From the NCBI GenBank assembly GCA_032622095.1, contig CP136067.1:176550556-176614555 (forward strand): a DNA stretch of 64,000 nt, read 5' to 3'. The notes below the pieces were generated by a model. That model had not been told where the DNA came from and made no database searches. It was given only the letters and a program-made list of their open reading frames with translations. The DNA comes from Siphonodentalium dalli. Taxonomy: Eukaryota > Mollusca > Scaphopoda > Gadilida > Siphonodentaliidae. Shown piece after piece: positions 9,886-19,532 of the stretch; position 1 is the stretch's first letter; each line of letters begins with the position of its first letter. The position numbers were made by a program, and so were the translations under genes.

Positions 9886-11235
9886 GTGTGGGACACGCAG
9901 GATGTCGGTGTCGACACTCGACGCAAGTTGAGCTGGACGCCATCTACACAAAGTATTATGTCTCACAGTGTAGTGTCAGTGGCGACCGGGAATCCACAGT
10001 CATTTGGTTCAAATGTAATACCTGGGGCGGTCACAGAAATAACTCGTGCAACTGATACTTGCAGTTTTGGCGACCAGGTCCAAAATTCAACAGCGACTGC
10101 CCACAGTACGTGGCAAGCCACTGATAATTTACATCAAATTGTGACGTCGGCTATACTGAGCATGGGAATAAAAATCCCATCAGCTCAGTCAACCCTGCAA
10201 AATGTACAGTCTCAAATGTTGGAAAGTACAGGGTTATCTCTGGGAAACCAACAGTTTAGTGCTGTACAGACGTCCACAGCAAGTACACATATGGCGACAA
10301 CAATTCCAATAATGACTAATCCTGGGTACTCGCAGGTGACATCAAATCTCTCCTATGCTGGGGGATCTAACCCGGGTATGGTACAGTCACAAATGAGTGA
10401 TCAGGCTAGGGGTGTGCAAATGTCGACATTGAATTTGAGTGATCAGGCTAGGGGTGTGCAAAGGTCGACATGGGATTTGAGTCAGCCGCCTCCAAATGAT
10501 GGTTGGCCTGATCAGAAGCAAATGTGTGGCAATGTGGCAACAATACAGCATAATCCTCAAGTTGGTTATCAACTTGGAGGTCCCCATCCACAACCGGTCG
10601 TACAACTTCCGGTGGGACAACAACCGGTAAGTCAGCAGCCAGTCATGCAACAACCGGTGATGCCGCAGGTAAGTCAACAGCCAGTCATACAACAACAGGT
10701 AAGTCAACAGCCAGTCATGCAACAACATGGAAATCAGCAACAAGTAATACCACAACAGGTAATTCAGCAACCGGCATATCAACAACCGGTAAATCCACAA
10801 CCGGCATACCAGCAACCGGCATATCAACAACCGGTAAATCCACAACCGGCATACCAGCAACCGGCATATCAACAACTGGTAAATCCACAGCCGGCATATC
10901 AACAGCCGGCTAATCAGCAACAGGTAAATAGACAACCGGCTAATCAGCAACAGCCATATCAGCAACAGGTAAATAGACAACCGGCAAATCAGCAATATCA
11001 GCAACAGGTAAATCAACCAGCAAATCAGCAACAGGTATATCAGCAACAGGCAGCATATCAGCAACAGGCTTATCAAAATCAACCTCAGTGTCAACCTGGT
11101 TACCAGGAAAACCCCGGACCAAACATGCAAGATCATGGTCAACATCACGGGCAATATGGTCGAGATAGGCGTTTAGCACAAATGCCGAAAGGGTTTTTTA
11201 TGATGGGGTGGAAGCTTGGCAACCATTTAAATTGA
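9886..11235 (+). CDS. gag: Element 1 gag, Ser/Thr- and Gln/Pro-rich middle part
   Basis: About 450 aa of low-complexity protein. The first half is Ser/Thr/Gln-rich; residues about 225-420 are dominated by QQPV/QQPAYQQ-type repeats. The listed start is not the true start, since the frame is open upstream to the poly-C shift. No enzymatic signal. Gln/Pro-rich tracts could serve in assembly or condensation (inference). The frame ends at 11235 after running through a T6 run near 11194-11199, where the capsid continues in another frame. Confidence 0.7.
   Translation: MWDTQDVGVDTRRKLSWTPSTQSIMSHSVVSVATGNPQSFGSNVIPGAVTEITRATDTCSFGDQVQNSTATAHSTWQATDNLHQIVTSAILSMGIKIPSAQSTLQNVQSQMLESTGLSLGNQQFSAVQTSTASTHMATTIPIMTNPGYSQVTSNLSYAGGSNPGMVQSQMSDQARGVQMSTLNLSDQARGVQRSTWDLSQPPPNDGWPDQKQMCGNVATIQHNPQVGYQLGGPHPQPVVQLPVGQQPVSQQPVMQQPVMPQVSQQPVIQQQVSQQPVMQQHGNQQQVIPQQVIQQPAYQQPVNPQPAYQQPAYQQPVNPQPAYQQPAYQQLVNPQPAYQQPANQQQVNRQPANQQQPYQQQVNRQPANQQYQQQVNQPANQQQVYQQQAAYQQQAYQNQPQCQPGYQENPGPNMQDHGQHHGQYGRDRRLAQMPKGFFMMGWKLGNHLN
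10570..11090 (+). repeat. Short tandem repeats coding the Gln/Pro tract
   Basis: Irregular 15-, 18- and 54-bp repeats such as 'caaccggcatatcaacaacc' and 'ggtaaatccacaaccggcat' (at least three copies between 10760 and 10900), and 'aatcagcaacaggta'. They explain the long valine-rich open frames on the opposite strand, which are shadows. Confidence 0.8.
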
Positions 11236-12215
11236 AGTTTGTCAATTATGTTGAATCCCAGCAGTGGGGACCCGAGGAGACCAGGCATGCATTATGTTGG
11301 TGTCTCAGAGGAAAAGCAAGTGAATATTTCACTTTGCTTACAGAAAGGAATCCGGAAATGACGTCTGATCAGTTATTGATCGGACTTGAAAATCGTTTTG
11401 GGTTTCATGACCTGCCTGAAACCACACAGTTGAGGTTTCAACAGACGAAGCAAATTCCAGGTCAATCCTTGGAAGAATGGGCTGAGAATGTGCTGTCCTT
11501 GGCTACTAGGGCATTTCGGGATTGTCCTCCCGAATTTACTTTTCGACAGGCTGTTTTACGGTTTTGTCAAGGGTGCTCGGATACCAGAGCAGCCGAGTTG
11601 GTGTCCATGGAAACTCCGCAAACAATGGATCCGGCCATAAACCGGATAAGATGGCATCAGCATAATTATGCTGCCATCCATGGTTCAAAAACCCCTCGTC
11701 GCGATGTTCGCCAGCTATCGGCAGATAGTTCAGACGAGGAAAATGTACGAGTTGTGAGACCACAATCTCGTGGCAGGCCTAACCGTTTTCAAGGGAAAAC
11801 ACCAGACACGTCAGGTTCTGAGGATAACTCAAACCCGGGGTCGAAGGGAGGTTATTCCAGATATCGGAATACAGGTGAGTTTTCTTTGTGGAAATCTCGT
11901 ACTCTGGCTCTGGAGACCAGTGTGGAGAGTTTGCACAAGAAAATGGAAAGTATAGTTAACACGTTAGCCAAGTGGGCACCTGGTACTGACAAATGGAGGG
12001 ATAAATCACCTCAGGCCCCAAATAAAGAATCTGGGGCACCTTCAAGGTCAATGTCACCTTCACCTCAATCGAAACCTCAGTGCTATTCCAGCCGAGGTTA
12101 CGGACATTACCAAAGAGACTGCCCATCCAGGAACCCAGCGAACCGTGCAAATAAAGAAGCGCATGTGAGGTTTTCAGAAAGTTTAAATGGGACAGGGGCA
12201 GATCAAGAGGTCTGA
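11208..12215 (+). CDS. gag: Element 1 gag, capsid and nucleocapsid part
   Basis: 335 aa open frame. The N-terminal 150 residues resemble a Ty3-type capsid: 'WQPFKLKFVNYVE', 'ALCWCLRGKASEYF', 'LENRFG', 'QTKQIPGQSLEEWA'. A knuckle near residues 290-303 reads C-x2-S-x4-H-x4-C, so the second zinc-binding Cys of the usual CCHC box is Ser. The frame opens with a GTG codon only because the upstream join is a shift at the T run near 11194-11199. It ends at 12213-12215, just before protease. RNA binding by the single damaged knuckle may be weakened. Confidence 0.8.
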   Translation: MEAWQPFKLKFVNYVESQQWGPEETRHALCWCLRGKASEYFTLLTERNPEMTSDQLLIGLENRFGFHDLPETTQLRFQQTKQIPGQSLEEWAENVLSLATRAFRDCPPEFTFRQAVLRFCQGCSDTRAAELVSMETPQTMDPAINRIRWHQHNYAAIHGSKTPRRDVRQLSADSSDEENVRVVRPQSRGRPNRFQGKTPDTSGSEDNSNPGSKGGYSRYRNTGEFSLWKSRTLALETSVESLHKKMESIVNTLAKWAPGTDKWRDKSPQAPNKESGAPSRSMSPSPQSKPQCYSSRGYGHYQRDCPSRNPANRANKEAHVRFSESLNGTGADQEV

Positions 12216-12217
12216 AT

Positions 12218-12775
12218 GTGCCCCCAGGGAATACACATGACCTCAACAGTAAAATGGATATTGGCAATGGTGACGAAATAACTATACAAAGGGTTAAATC
12301 ATTTTCGGCTATCGAAATACCCTTACAAATTGCCGGTACCCATACAAACGCTGTTGTTGATACTGGGGCAGATTCAACTATCATTTCCGATAGGTTATTC
12401 CAGTTATTGGAAGTTAAACCACTGTTTATAAAATCAATGAAGTTAAATACTGCTGCCCGGGACAAACACATGTTTGGAAGTCTTGTGGGTCCTGTAGAAA
12501 TTAAAGTGGGTGATTTAATCTGTATGGAAAATGTTTACGTGGCTCCAATTGAGGATCACATGTTGATGGGCATGGATTTTCTTAGAAAATATGATGCCCA
12601 AATTACAGCAAATACTGGTGCGATCTCATTAGGTGAATGTCGGTTACCTACCATTCAATCTGAAGAGAAAAGAGATAGCGTCGCCAGAGTTTGTCTGGCT
12701 CAGTATACAGTGTTACCTCCTTTATCGGTTGTACGTTTGGAGTGTGACATTGATCCACTAATTACAGATTTATGA
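12218..12775 (+). CDS. pol: Element 1 retropepsin protease
   Basis: Aspartic protease of the retropepsin kind: 'AVVDTGADSTII' at residues about 45-56 (catalytic Asp in DTGA), and 'MLMGMDFLRKY' about 65 residues later, equivalent to the ILG/L-G-D block. It starts 3 nt after the gag stop in another phase, so expression might use frameshifting, or the junction may itself be damaged. The stop at 12773-12775 sits at a short T run, and RT continues in an overlapping frame. Confidence 0.8.
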   Translation: MPPGNTHDLNSKMDIGNGDEITIQRVKSFSAIEIPLQIAGTHTNAVVDTGADSTIISDRLFQLLEVKPLFIKSMKLNTAARDKHMFGSLVGPVEIKVGDLICMENVYVAPIEDHMLMGMDFLRKYDAQITANTGAISLGECRLPTIQSEEKRDSVARVCLAQYTVLPPLSVVRLECDIDPLITDL

Positions 12776-13815
12776 TTGAGCCAAATCATGAATATCTTGA
12801 TTTAGTGATACCCACGGTGCATTGTGGTTTAGATAACCCAACAATATGTTTTGTTAATGCTAGTGAAAGTGAAGTGCATATTAATAAAAACGATTGTATT
12901 GGGGAAGCTCAAGAAATTATACAGATATGCCAGCGAGATGACAAATCATTTGAGGGTCAACACAGGTTATCCGATGAGTTGACACTAACTGATATTACAC
13001 CGGTCACAGATACGAGTGGTCAAGAAGACAAGGCAGATGAAATCGATCCTGTTCATGTGAACAAGCTGGAATGCAGCAATGAAATAACAGAGGATATCTC
13101 TGATTGTTTCGATATGAACACGAGTGAAGTACCAGAACTTCCTGCACATGTCCAAGAGTTATATGAACGCTCGTCTAAAAATATACCCGAAGAAGAAGCT
13201 TTGTTTTTTGCACACTTGTTACTTAAGTATCAGGATGTGTTTGCTAAAGACGAGTTTGATTTGGGTAATTTTAAAGAGATAGAGCATAGCATTCCTCTTG
13301 TTGAGGGAGCGCGCCCCATTAAACAACCAATGAGGCGCACTCCAGCTTGTTTCATTGACCAAGAAGAGGCACATTTGAAAAAATTACTGGAACCCAAGGT
13401 CATTCAGCCATCTATTTCTGAATGGGCGTCGGCTCCGGTGTTAGTCAAAAAACGTGACTCTACAATGAGGTGGTGTATAGATTATCGCCGGGTCAATGAT
13501 GTTACTAGGAAAGAAGTCTATCCCTTACCAAGAATCGATGATTGTCTAGACACCTTAGCAGGCAATTTATGGTTTGGTAAGGCCGACTGTATTTCTGCGT
13601 ACCATCAGGTCTCGGTTAGGGAAGAAGACCGCCCGAAGACAGCGTTCGTCAGTAGATACGGGACTTTTGAATACCGTAAAATGCCATTTGGTTTATTTGG
13701 GTCGCCGTTTACCTGGTGTCGAGTCATAAATTTAGTACTCCAAGGCCTAAATTGGGACATCTGTTTAGGGTACATAGACGACCTGGTTCGTTATGTACTC
13801 ACCGTCAAAACATAG
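12772..13815 (+). CDS. pol: Element 1 reverse transcriptase, fingers and palm
   Basis: 347 aa. After an acidic linker the RT signature appears: 'SEWASAPVLVKKRDSTMRWC', 'DYRRVNDVTRKEVYPLPRID', 'KADCISAYHQV' (first catalytic Asp), 'RKMPFGL', and the active-site 'YIDD' near residue 333. The domain copies genomic RNA into DNA. The frame fails just after YIDD (about 13785-13795), and the palm/thumb continues in the frame of 13716-14132. Confidence 0.88.
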   Translation: MIEPNHEYLDLVIPTVHCGLDNPTICFVNASESEVHINKNDCIGEAQEIIQICQRDDKSFEGQHRLSDELTLTDITPVTDTSGQEDKADEIDPVHVNKLECSNEITEDISDCFDMNTSEVPELPAHVQELYERSSKNIPEEEALFFAHLLLKYQDVFAKDEFDLGNFKEIEHSIPLVEGARPIKQPMRRTPACFIDQEEAHLKKLLEPKVIQPSISEWASAPVLVKKRDSTMRWCIDYRRVNDVTRKEVYPLPRIDDCLDTLAGNLWFGKADCISAYHQVSVREEDRPKTAFVSRYGTFEYRKMPFGLFGSPFTWCRVINLVLQGLNWDICLGYIDDLVRYVLTVKT

Positions 13816-14132
13816 CCAAGGTTCTCGCTAGACTTCAAAAGTACCATCTCAAATTGAAGCCTAGTAAGTGTGCATTTTACCAGAAAGAAATTGAATTTCT
13901 GGGGAGGAACGTAAGTGGAACTGGCATTACCATGTTAGACTCTTCCATAGAAACTGTGAAAAATTGGCCAGAACCAACTTGTACTCGAGAAATCGAGAGC
14001 TTCTGTGGACTGGTGAATTACCACCGGAGTTTTATCAAGGGGTATGCCGAGTTGGCGAGACCATTACATGATGTTACTGGAAAAAAGCTTTCCGATGGGC
14101 CGAAGAGCAACAGTTGGCTTTTGACCAGTTAA
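13716..14132 (+). CDS. pol: Element 1 reverse transcriptase, thumb and connection
   Basis: Only the part after about 13790 is genuine: 'LKPSKCAFYQKEIEFLGRNV' and 'CGLVNYHRSFIKGYAELARP', standard RT thumb motifs of Ty3/gypsy. The earlier part is an out-of-frame shadow. The frame breaks again at an A6 run near 14082-14087, and RNase H resumes in another phase. Confidence 0.82.
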   Translation: MSSHKFSTPRPKLGHLFRVHRRPGSLCTHRQNIAKVLARLQKYHLKLKPSKCAFYQKEIEFLGRNVSGTGITMLDSSIETVKNWPEPTCTREIESFCGLVNYHRSFIKGYAELARPLHDVTGKKLSDGPKSNSWLLTS

Positions 14133-14683
14133 AAGAGGCGCTAACAACTCCACCTGTCCTGGCATTACCGAATCTAACGGATCCACTGATTGTCGACACT
14201 GACGCTAGTGGATTCGCAATTGGTGGCGAGATGTTGCAAGTTCAAAATGGCGAAGAGAGAGTGATTGCATATGGTAGTTTTGTGTTGTCACCGCAACAGA
14301 AACGTTATTGTGCCACTAGACGCGAGTTACTCGCAGTGGTGCGATTTACCAGACAATTTCGTCATTATTTGCTTGGTCGAAAGTTTATATTGAGAACTGA
14401 CCATAGCAGCCTCCGATGGATTATGAACTTCAAAGAGCCACAAGGTCAAATAGCACGGTGGTTGGAAGAGCTGAGTTCATACGATATGGTCATACAGCAT
14501 CGTAAAGGCTCACTTCACGTAAATGCCGATGCACTCTCACGAATACCTGTGAGTTATGTGTGTGAAAAATATTTTCCCGGATGTGACCTAACAGGTCTTC
14601 CTTGTGGCGGGTGCAGATATTGCACTAGAGTTCACCAAAGCTGGGCCAAATTTGAAATGATGTTGATGATGTCATTCCGTTGA
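14114..14683 (+). CDS. pol: Element 1 RNase H
   Basis: 189 aa with the RNase H signature: 'IVDTDASGFAIGG' (Asp), 'KRYCATRRELLAVV' (Glu), 'LRTDHSSLRW' (Asp) and the tail 'HVNADALSRIP' typical of gypsy. It degrades RNA in RNA:DNA hybrids. A Cys-rich stretch follows (residues about 150-172, 'CEKYFPGCDLTGLPCGGC'), possibly metal-binding and not usual for the tether. The frame ends at 14683 and shifts within a 'gatgatgttgatgatg' run to the integrase frame. Confidence 0.88.
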   Translation: MAFDQLKEALTTPPVLALPNLTDPLIVDTDASGFAIGGEMLQVQNGEERVIAYGSFVLSPQQKRYCATRRELLAVVRFTRQFRHYLLGRKFILRTDHSSLRWIMNFKEPQGQIARWLEELSSYDMVIQHRKGSLHVNADALSRIPVSYVCEKYFPGCDLTGLPCGGCRYCTRVHQSWAKFEMMLMMSFR

Positions 14684-15627
14684 CGAAAGGTTTCATCACA
14701 TTTGATTCGGATGATGAACCAGCTGAGGTGAGGCAGGTGATAAACCCCGGTATCTCTGAAGAAGTATGGTTACCCTGGAAACTGGGAGAAACGTGGGAAA
14801 ACCCACCAGAATTCTCCGGATCCATTTGCCCGGTTACTGGATGGACACATTCCCAATTGGATCTCAAATATACCCCAGATAGATTACCTGATCTGAGGGT
14901 GAGAACAGTGAACCAGACTGATCAGTCGTTTCTGGCTGACGTATGTAGTCGTGAGGAACTGGCCGAGGTTCAGAGGAAAGATGCTGACATTACTCCAATT
15001 ATTGGCTGGTTAGAAACAGGAAGGGAACCTGGTGAGGGTGAACTCTTTCTGTGTAGTGAGGCCACCAAATATATGTGGATAAACCGGGCCAGGTTTCTCT
15101 TGAAAGACAATCTTCTACACAAAGTAAGAAGGGGGCTAAGCCAAGTCGTGGTTATACCTGCAAAATATGCTAAAGAAGTTTTGACCTTAGCACATGACAT
15201 TCCCGCTTCGGGGCATCAGGGAATTGCTCGAACAAGGGAGCGTGTGCGCCAAAGTTACTATTGGTATGGGGTTTCTGATTATATTAAAACGTTTGTGGCA
15301 TCCTGTCCCCAGCGCAATCAAGGGAAAAAGGCTACCAGACATGCTAAATGGGAACAGGTGACATACCATGCAGGAGCCCCCATGGAACGGGTTCACATTG
15401 ATTTTCTGGGTCCTTTAGCATTGAGTGAAAAAGGGACAAAATATATCTGTGTAATGACATGCCAATTCACGAAATGGGTTGAGTTTATTCCTTTAGAAGA
15501 TCAGACCGCAGAAACAGCTGCAGTTACTGCAGTGAATGAGTTTTTCTCGCGATTCGGCTGTCCGTTACAGATTTTTTTCCGACCAAGGAGCGTGTTTTGT
15601 TTCAAAACTATTCACCGCTATGTGTGA
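14680..15627 (+). CDS. pol: Element 1 integrase, zinc-binding domain and start of core
   Basis: 315 aa. An HHCC-like region includes 'HDIPASGHQGIARTRERV' (two His) and 'FVASCPQRNQG', where the expected second Cys of the C-x2-C pair reads as Arg-Asn, so the finger looks impaired. The catalytic core starts with 'VHIDFLGPLA' (first Asp). The frame fails at a T7 run (15572-15578), and the rest of the core lies in the next frame. Confidence 0.86.
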   Translation: MTKGFITFDSDDEPAEVRQVINPGISEEVWLPWKLGETWENPPEFSGSICPVTGWTHSQLDLKYTPDRLPDLRVRTVNQTDQSFLADVCSREELAEVQRKDADITPIIGWLETGREPGEGELFLCSEATKYMWINRARFLLKDNLLHKVRRGLSQVVVIPAKYAKEVLTLAHDIPASGHQGIARTRERVRQSYYWYGVSDYIKTFVASCPQRNQGKKATRHAKWEQVTYHAGAPMERVHIDFLGPLALSEKGTKYICVMTCQFTKWVEFIPLEDQTAETAAVTAVNEFFSRFGCPLQIFFRPRSVFCFKTIHRYV

Positions 15628-16444
15628 GGCACTCAAAATACATAAAGCGCGTACAACCGCGTATCGACCCTCGTCTAACGGTGCCGCGGAACGCCAGAAT
15701 CGTACTTTAATGAATGCGGTAAGATGCTATGTAGATAAAAACCAGAAAAACTGGGACAGGCATTTACCACAATTAGCAGGTGCGATCAGATATTCCGTGC
15801 ATCGACTTACTGGTTTTACGCCTAATAGAATGATGCTGGGTCGCGAGGTGAATCACCTTTCTGATCTCGTATTCAATTTTCAGCCTAAAGTTGCAGAATT
15901 TGAGAATGTTGCTGAATACGTGCAAGATTTGGTAAGAGTGTCAAAACAATGTCACGAAATTGCACGATCGAATTTAAAACTGCAGACTGAAAAAATGAAA
16001 CGTGATTATGATGTCAGGATCAACAAATACACATATAAATTAGGTGATTTAGTGTATTTGCTTGATACGGCAATTAAAAAGGGTAAAACCAGAAAATTGT
16101 CACCTTTTTGGAAAGGTCCAGGCATCATTAGTGAGGTGTATACTCCATACTTATTCAAAGTTTTGTTCAAAAATGCGATTATGGTGGTAAACCATGACCG
16201 ATTAAAGAAATGTCATGATCGAACACTTCCTCCATGGTTGGATAAATGCATTGTTAAATTCCGGGAAACTGGAGAGGTGGCCATTGAAAAGAAAACAGGA
16301 AAATTTTGTCTATGTCAACAAAAGAATGATGGCAAATTTATGCTTCAATGTGATTTCTGTGATGAATGGTATCATGGTGAATGTGTTAGCATCACCCAGG
16401 AGGAAGCAGATAGCATTGACAATTATAGATGCCCAAAATGTTAG
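15536..16444 (+). CDS. pol: Element 1 integrase core, C-terminal domain and PHD finger
   Basis: Genuine from about 15575. 'FSDQGACF' gives the second catalytic Asp and 'SNGAAERQNRTL' the Glu, 35 residues apart (DD35E). A GPY/F-like C-terminal domain follows ('YKLGDLVYLLD', 'KLSPFWKGPGIISEV'). The last about 45 residues (coding about 16303-16444) are a full C4HC3 PHD finger: C-x-C, C-x2-C, H, C, C-x2-C, with 'MLQCDFCDEWYHGEC' resembling methyl-lysine-reading PHDs. Chromoviruses carry a chromodomain here; a PHD finger could play the same targeting role (inference). The stop is 38 nt before the accessory gene. Confidence 0.88.
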   Translation: MSFSRDSAVRYRFFSDQGACFVSKLFTAMCEALKIHKARTTAYRPSSNGAAERQNRTLMNAVRCYVDKNQKNWDRHLPQLAGAIRYSVHRLTGFTPNRMMLGREVNHLSDLVFNFQPKVAEFENVAEYVQDLVRVSKQCHEIARSNLKLQTEKMKRDYDVRINKYTYKLGDLVYLLDTAIKKGKTRKLSPFWKGPGIISEVYTPYLFKVLFKNAIMVVNHDRLKKCHDRTLPPWLDKCIVKFRETGEVAIEKKTGKFCLCQQKNDGKFMLQCDFCDEWYHGECVSITQEEADSIDNYRCPKC

Positions 16445-16482
16445 TGGCATCAAATTTAGTCTAGCTTTGTTTTCCAGATACC

Positions 16483-17298
16483 ATGAGTGATTCCAACGAC
16501 AGTATACTGCTACGATCAGAACCAGGTTCTCCAGCTCCAGAAGTACCAATAAATGATGGTCGGTTATCGACCTCATCCAACCAGAGGATAGAGAAGACAG
16601 GGGAGGACAGTATGTCGGTGGATATCACCGACTTGCCTGCAGATGATAAGTACACCAGTGGAAGTTTCAATCCTTTCGGGATTGATTCAGTATTTTCGGA
16701 TGTATTTGGGACATTGCCAGAAATTTTTCCATCCGATACTCCAATGGTGGTTATCAATCCATTGGAATCTCAACCAGAAAGAGCTGAGGCTGGTCAGGGT
16801 AAAAATGTGTCCTGCAGTACAAGTACAGGTATCGAGTCAAACTCTCTCACCTTACCTTTACCATCCAATCGTGTTTCCGAGCAGTCCCTGATCTATGATC
16901 CCAGCAAGTGCCCAGTGAAGGGGTGTGATCAAGAAGTTAAAGGGAAGCAGAAGGAACACGTGTACTCCAACCATTTGAGGCCTTGTTGGTGGCCCTTGGA
17001 ACAAAACTATGGACCACCACCCAAGATTTTTAGAGTTGAGATCAGAAAGGATCTCAAGAAATTTGCGAGAATCCTATGTCCAACCAGGGACTCGCCAGAC
17101 AATCGGGATGAGCAGTTATTGCTCCGACAACTGAGACGACGCCTGAATTCAGAATGGGATGGTCAGGCGATACCGTCTCCTATGGTGGTGAGCGCAGGAG
17201 CCATGGAAACGATTCGGGTCATGGGAAAAGATTTCCATGAGGATGAACCTGAAGGCGGATATCGCCTTTCGCCTTTCGTCATTGGAGGGTGCTGGTAG
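16483..17298 (+). CDS. Element 1 accessory ORF, N-terminal part (C2H2-like finger)
   Basis: 271 aa from a genuine ATG 38 nt after pol. Residues 1-130 are acidic and Ser-rich with no domain. Around residues 143-164 a C-x4-C-x10-H-x4-H pattern begins 'CPVKGCDQEV', a C2H2-like finger, followed by 'CWWPLEQNYGPPPKIF'. The rest is charged and probably helical. It occupies the place where env lies in errantiviruses, but has no signal peptide or membrane segment. The stop at 17296-17298 appears to be a one-base loss in a G run near 17286-17289. The other frame stays open to about 17360, where a second small shift leads into the RS-rich part. Confidence 0.7.
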   Translation: MSDSNDSILLRSEPGSPAPEVPINDGRLSTSSNQRIEKTGEDSMSVDITDLPADDKYTSGSFNPFGIDSVFSDVFGTLPEIFPSDTPMVVINPLESQPERAEAGQGKNVSCSTSTGIESNSLTLPLPSNRVSEQSLIYDPSKCPVKGCDQEVKGKQKEHVYSNHLRPCWWPLEQNYGPPPKIFRVEIRKDLKKFARILCPTRDSPDNRDEQLLLRQLRRRLNSEWDGQAIPSPMVVSAGAMETIRVMGKDFHEDEPEGGYRLSPFVIGGCW

Positions 17299-17368
17299 CA
17301 GTTCTAAACAAACTGACCAGAGAACAGAAATTATCTTTTGCTAAGTCAACCAGCCCAAAATAGATCTA

Positions 17369-17836
17369 ATGAGAGGAAGACTGTCAAGGAACTATCTGCC
17401 CAGCGCCGACATAAAGGAAGCGAGAAAATGCATCAAGGGAGGGATGTTTCCAGAGGAGGCTCCAGATGAACTCGCAGCTGCTCTCATCATTGAGGATGCA
17501 TACAAGGGTGAGAAGTCTAGGGGTAGGCATCCTAGGGATTCATCTAGAGATGCTAGACATCAATCTGGGTTATCCAGAGACAGGCATCATGATTCGGATA
17601 GGGACTCAAGGCGACATTACGACTCATCGAAAGAAATAAAGTCTCGTCGCGAAGTATATAAGGGTGGTAAGCGTCACCGTGATATTTCATCAAAGAGAGA
17701 GGCAAATAAGAAGGTAAAAATCAGTACGATGATTTATGAACATAGTGCCAAGGCAAATAGTTCAGCAGCAAGTGCCACTGTAGCTACTGGTAGCTCAGGG
17801 GTGAAGCCTAAGGTGACGTTTACACATAGCCGGTGA
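17369..17836 (+). CDS. Element 1 accessory ORF, Arg/Ser/Asp/His-rich middle part
   Basis: 155 aa. Residues 1-50 look helical ('ADIKEARKCIKGG', 'DELAAALIIEDA'). Residues 50-120 are RS/RD/RH-rich like splicing-factor RS domains ('RDSSRDARHQSGLSRDRHHD', then Lys/Arg-rich), suggesting nuclear localisation or RNA association. The true protein leaves this frame at 17812: from 17813 the sequence belongs to an inserted DNA transposon, and the last eight codons and stop are insertion-derived. The host codons resume in phase at 19527. Confidence 0.7.
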   Translation: MRGRLSRNYLPSADIKEARKCIKGGMFPEEAPDELAAALIIEDAYKGEKSRGRHPRDSSRDARHQSGLSRDRHHDSDRDSRRHYDSSKEIKSRREVYKGGKRHRDISSKREANKKVKISTMIYEHSAKANSSAASATVATGSSGVKPKVTFTHSR

Positions 17837-19526
17837 AGCCGTTACCCGGCGAACCCGTTAGCCGGCGATGGTTGGGCAGAGTGTTTACACATCGCCGGCG
17901 AAGATACGCATATATTCATGTGTCTCCTTTACTTGTTAATAGTTTTCGTTTTAGTTCTCACTGAACTGCAATATGATATTGCTGTACACCTGTAAACATC
18001 TAGCCGCTTCCTGTTAGAGATATGGTTGGGCAGTATAGTGAAATGAAACTTTTTAGAAATGGAAATGCCGAAATTATTAATATCCAACTCAAACTTTCAG
18101 GTATTGCTATTGGTAATTTTATAGATATTTAAATACATTGTTAATGGTTTGCTTGGGTTCACATACAGCCTGTGAAGTGAGTGTCGCACCAAAAGCATGG
18201 CCATTGTCAGTTTTGAGATCTTTTCGTCGCATACATCTACAAATTGGTGTCTGATCATTCGGATTGGATTTTATATTATATATATAAGTTTCAACATCGC
18301 GAATCAAATGTGACACATTTTCCGTTTGCACATTATACAATAAAATATGTTTTTCATTTTACTCGGGCGTTCACCATGTCCATGTATATAGGGCCGTGGC
18401 GATGGGGGTGTCTCATCCCAACTTTAATCAAAATATTCAAAAGCTGGAAATTTCATACCTGACACGGCAATAGTTGGGAGAGGAGGTACTCATAAGTGAG
18501 TAAGCACTTGTCCTCCAATCCCATTGTCTATATAAAAATGTATGTATCATTTCCTATATGTGTTATTGAAATCAGACAAATAAATATGTTTAAACTAATA
18601 GTTGGACATTTGACATCAGCAATATGATGAAATTGTTCTCGTAGTTTTATTTTCAACAATTTGTTATTGGTGATTTCTTTAGGCAACATTTGCTTATTTT
18701 TTGACCAAATTGTTGGACTGAAATGACCATCAGTTGGAAATGATCCAACCTTATTAGAGGTGCGTCAAGTTTGGAAAATGTCCAACAATTGGAAATCTTA
18801 AGGCTGGATGCTAGTATTTTGCACTTTTCAGGGTTCAGATTTAAAAAAATTCTCACACCTGGCCATAACCACGGTCGGTCGATAAATTCCAAAGATGAAC
18901 AGTCCCACACCTCCAAATCAGGCCCTCTAGACCCGTCCCTGTGTAAATATGTCCACGGCACACTCAGATTTAGATTATTGAACTAATTGTCCATTAAGTT
19001 TGAATCCACAGAAACGTGCCATCCCATTTCTTCCATATATATATATATGGACATACATGTACATGAATTAATTCCCTCGAATGCGCAACAAATGTACCAT
19101 GCACATGCAGAGTACGTGTACCATTATCGGTTAGTATTTATAATAATAGCTTATAACCAAGGTGCGTGACCACCGACCTGACAGCTGATTAGAGACAATC
19201 AAACTGGCACACTGACCAATATATACACAGGTGAAAAGCGGGCTGGTCTATCAGCGATTGCACAATAATATTGTTCGAGTTAATTGTTGAAAGGAATTCA
19301 CCCATGACGGCATGACCCCAGATAAACATCTAACTTAACCGCAGAGCGAATTAGAATCCATACGACAATCAGGTGCTTGTACTAAATCATTTTATCCAAA
19401 AGTTGAAAACCGTATAGCTGAGTATCCGGATAGCCGTAATTCTTATCCGGCGAAGTATAAACACTCTATTGTTATCGCTGCCGGCTAAAGCGAATGCGAT
19501 CTTCGCCGGGTAATGTATAAACACCC
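17813..19526. mobile_element. 1.7-kb DNA transposon nested in the element 1 accessory gene
   Basis: Flanked by CCTAAG at 17807-17812 and 19527-19532. The ends are imperfect inverted repeats: left 'gtgacgtttacacatagccg', right (reversed) 'gggtgtttatacattacccg'. A second inner pair recurs at about 17881-17905 and 19440-19465 around 'gagtgttta' and 'gccggcgaag'. No transposase frame is visible, so it is non-autonomous. A 6-bp TSD is the simplest reading; 8 bp with one mismatch is possible. Superfamily not assigned. Confidence 0.75.
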
Positions 19527-19532
19527 CCTAAG

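Noticed and set aside
10387-11154. Long minus-strand open frames rich in Leu/Ile or Val/Pro (also 10715-10897, 10940-11179)
   Set aside because: They are the complement of the Gln/Pro repeats of element 1 Gag; composition alone keeps them open.
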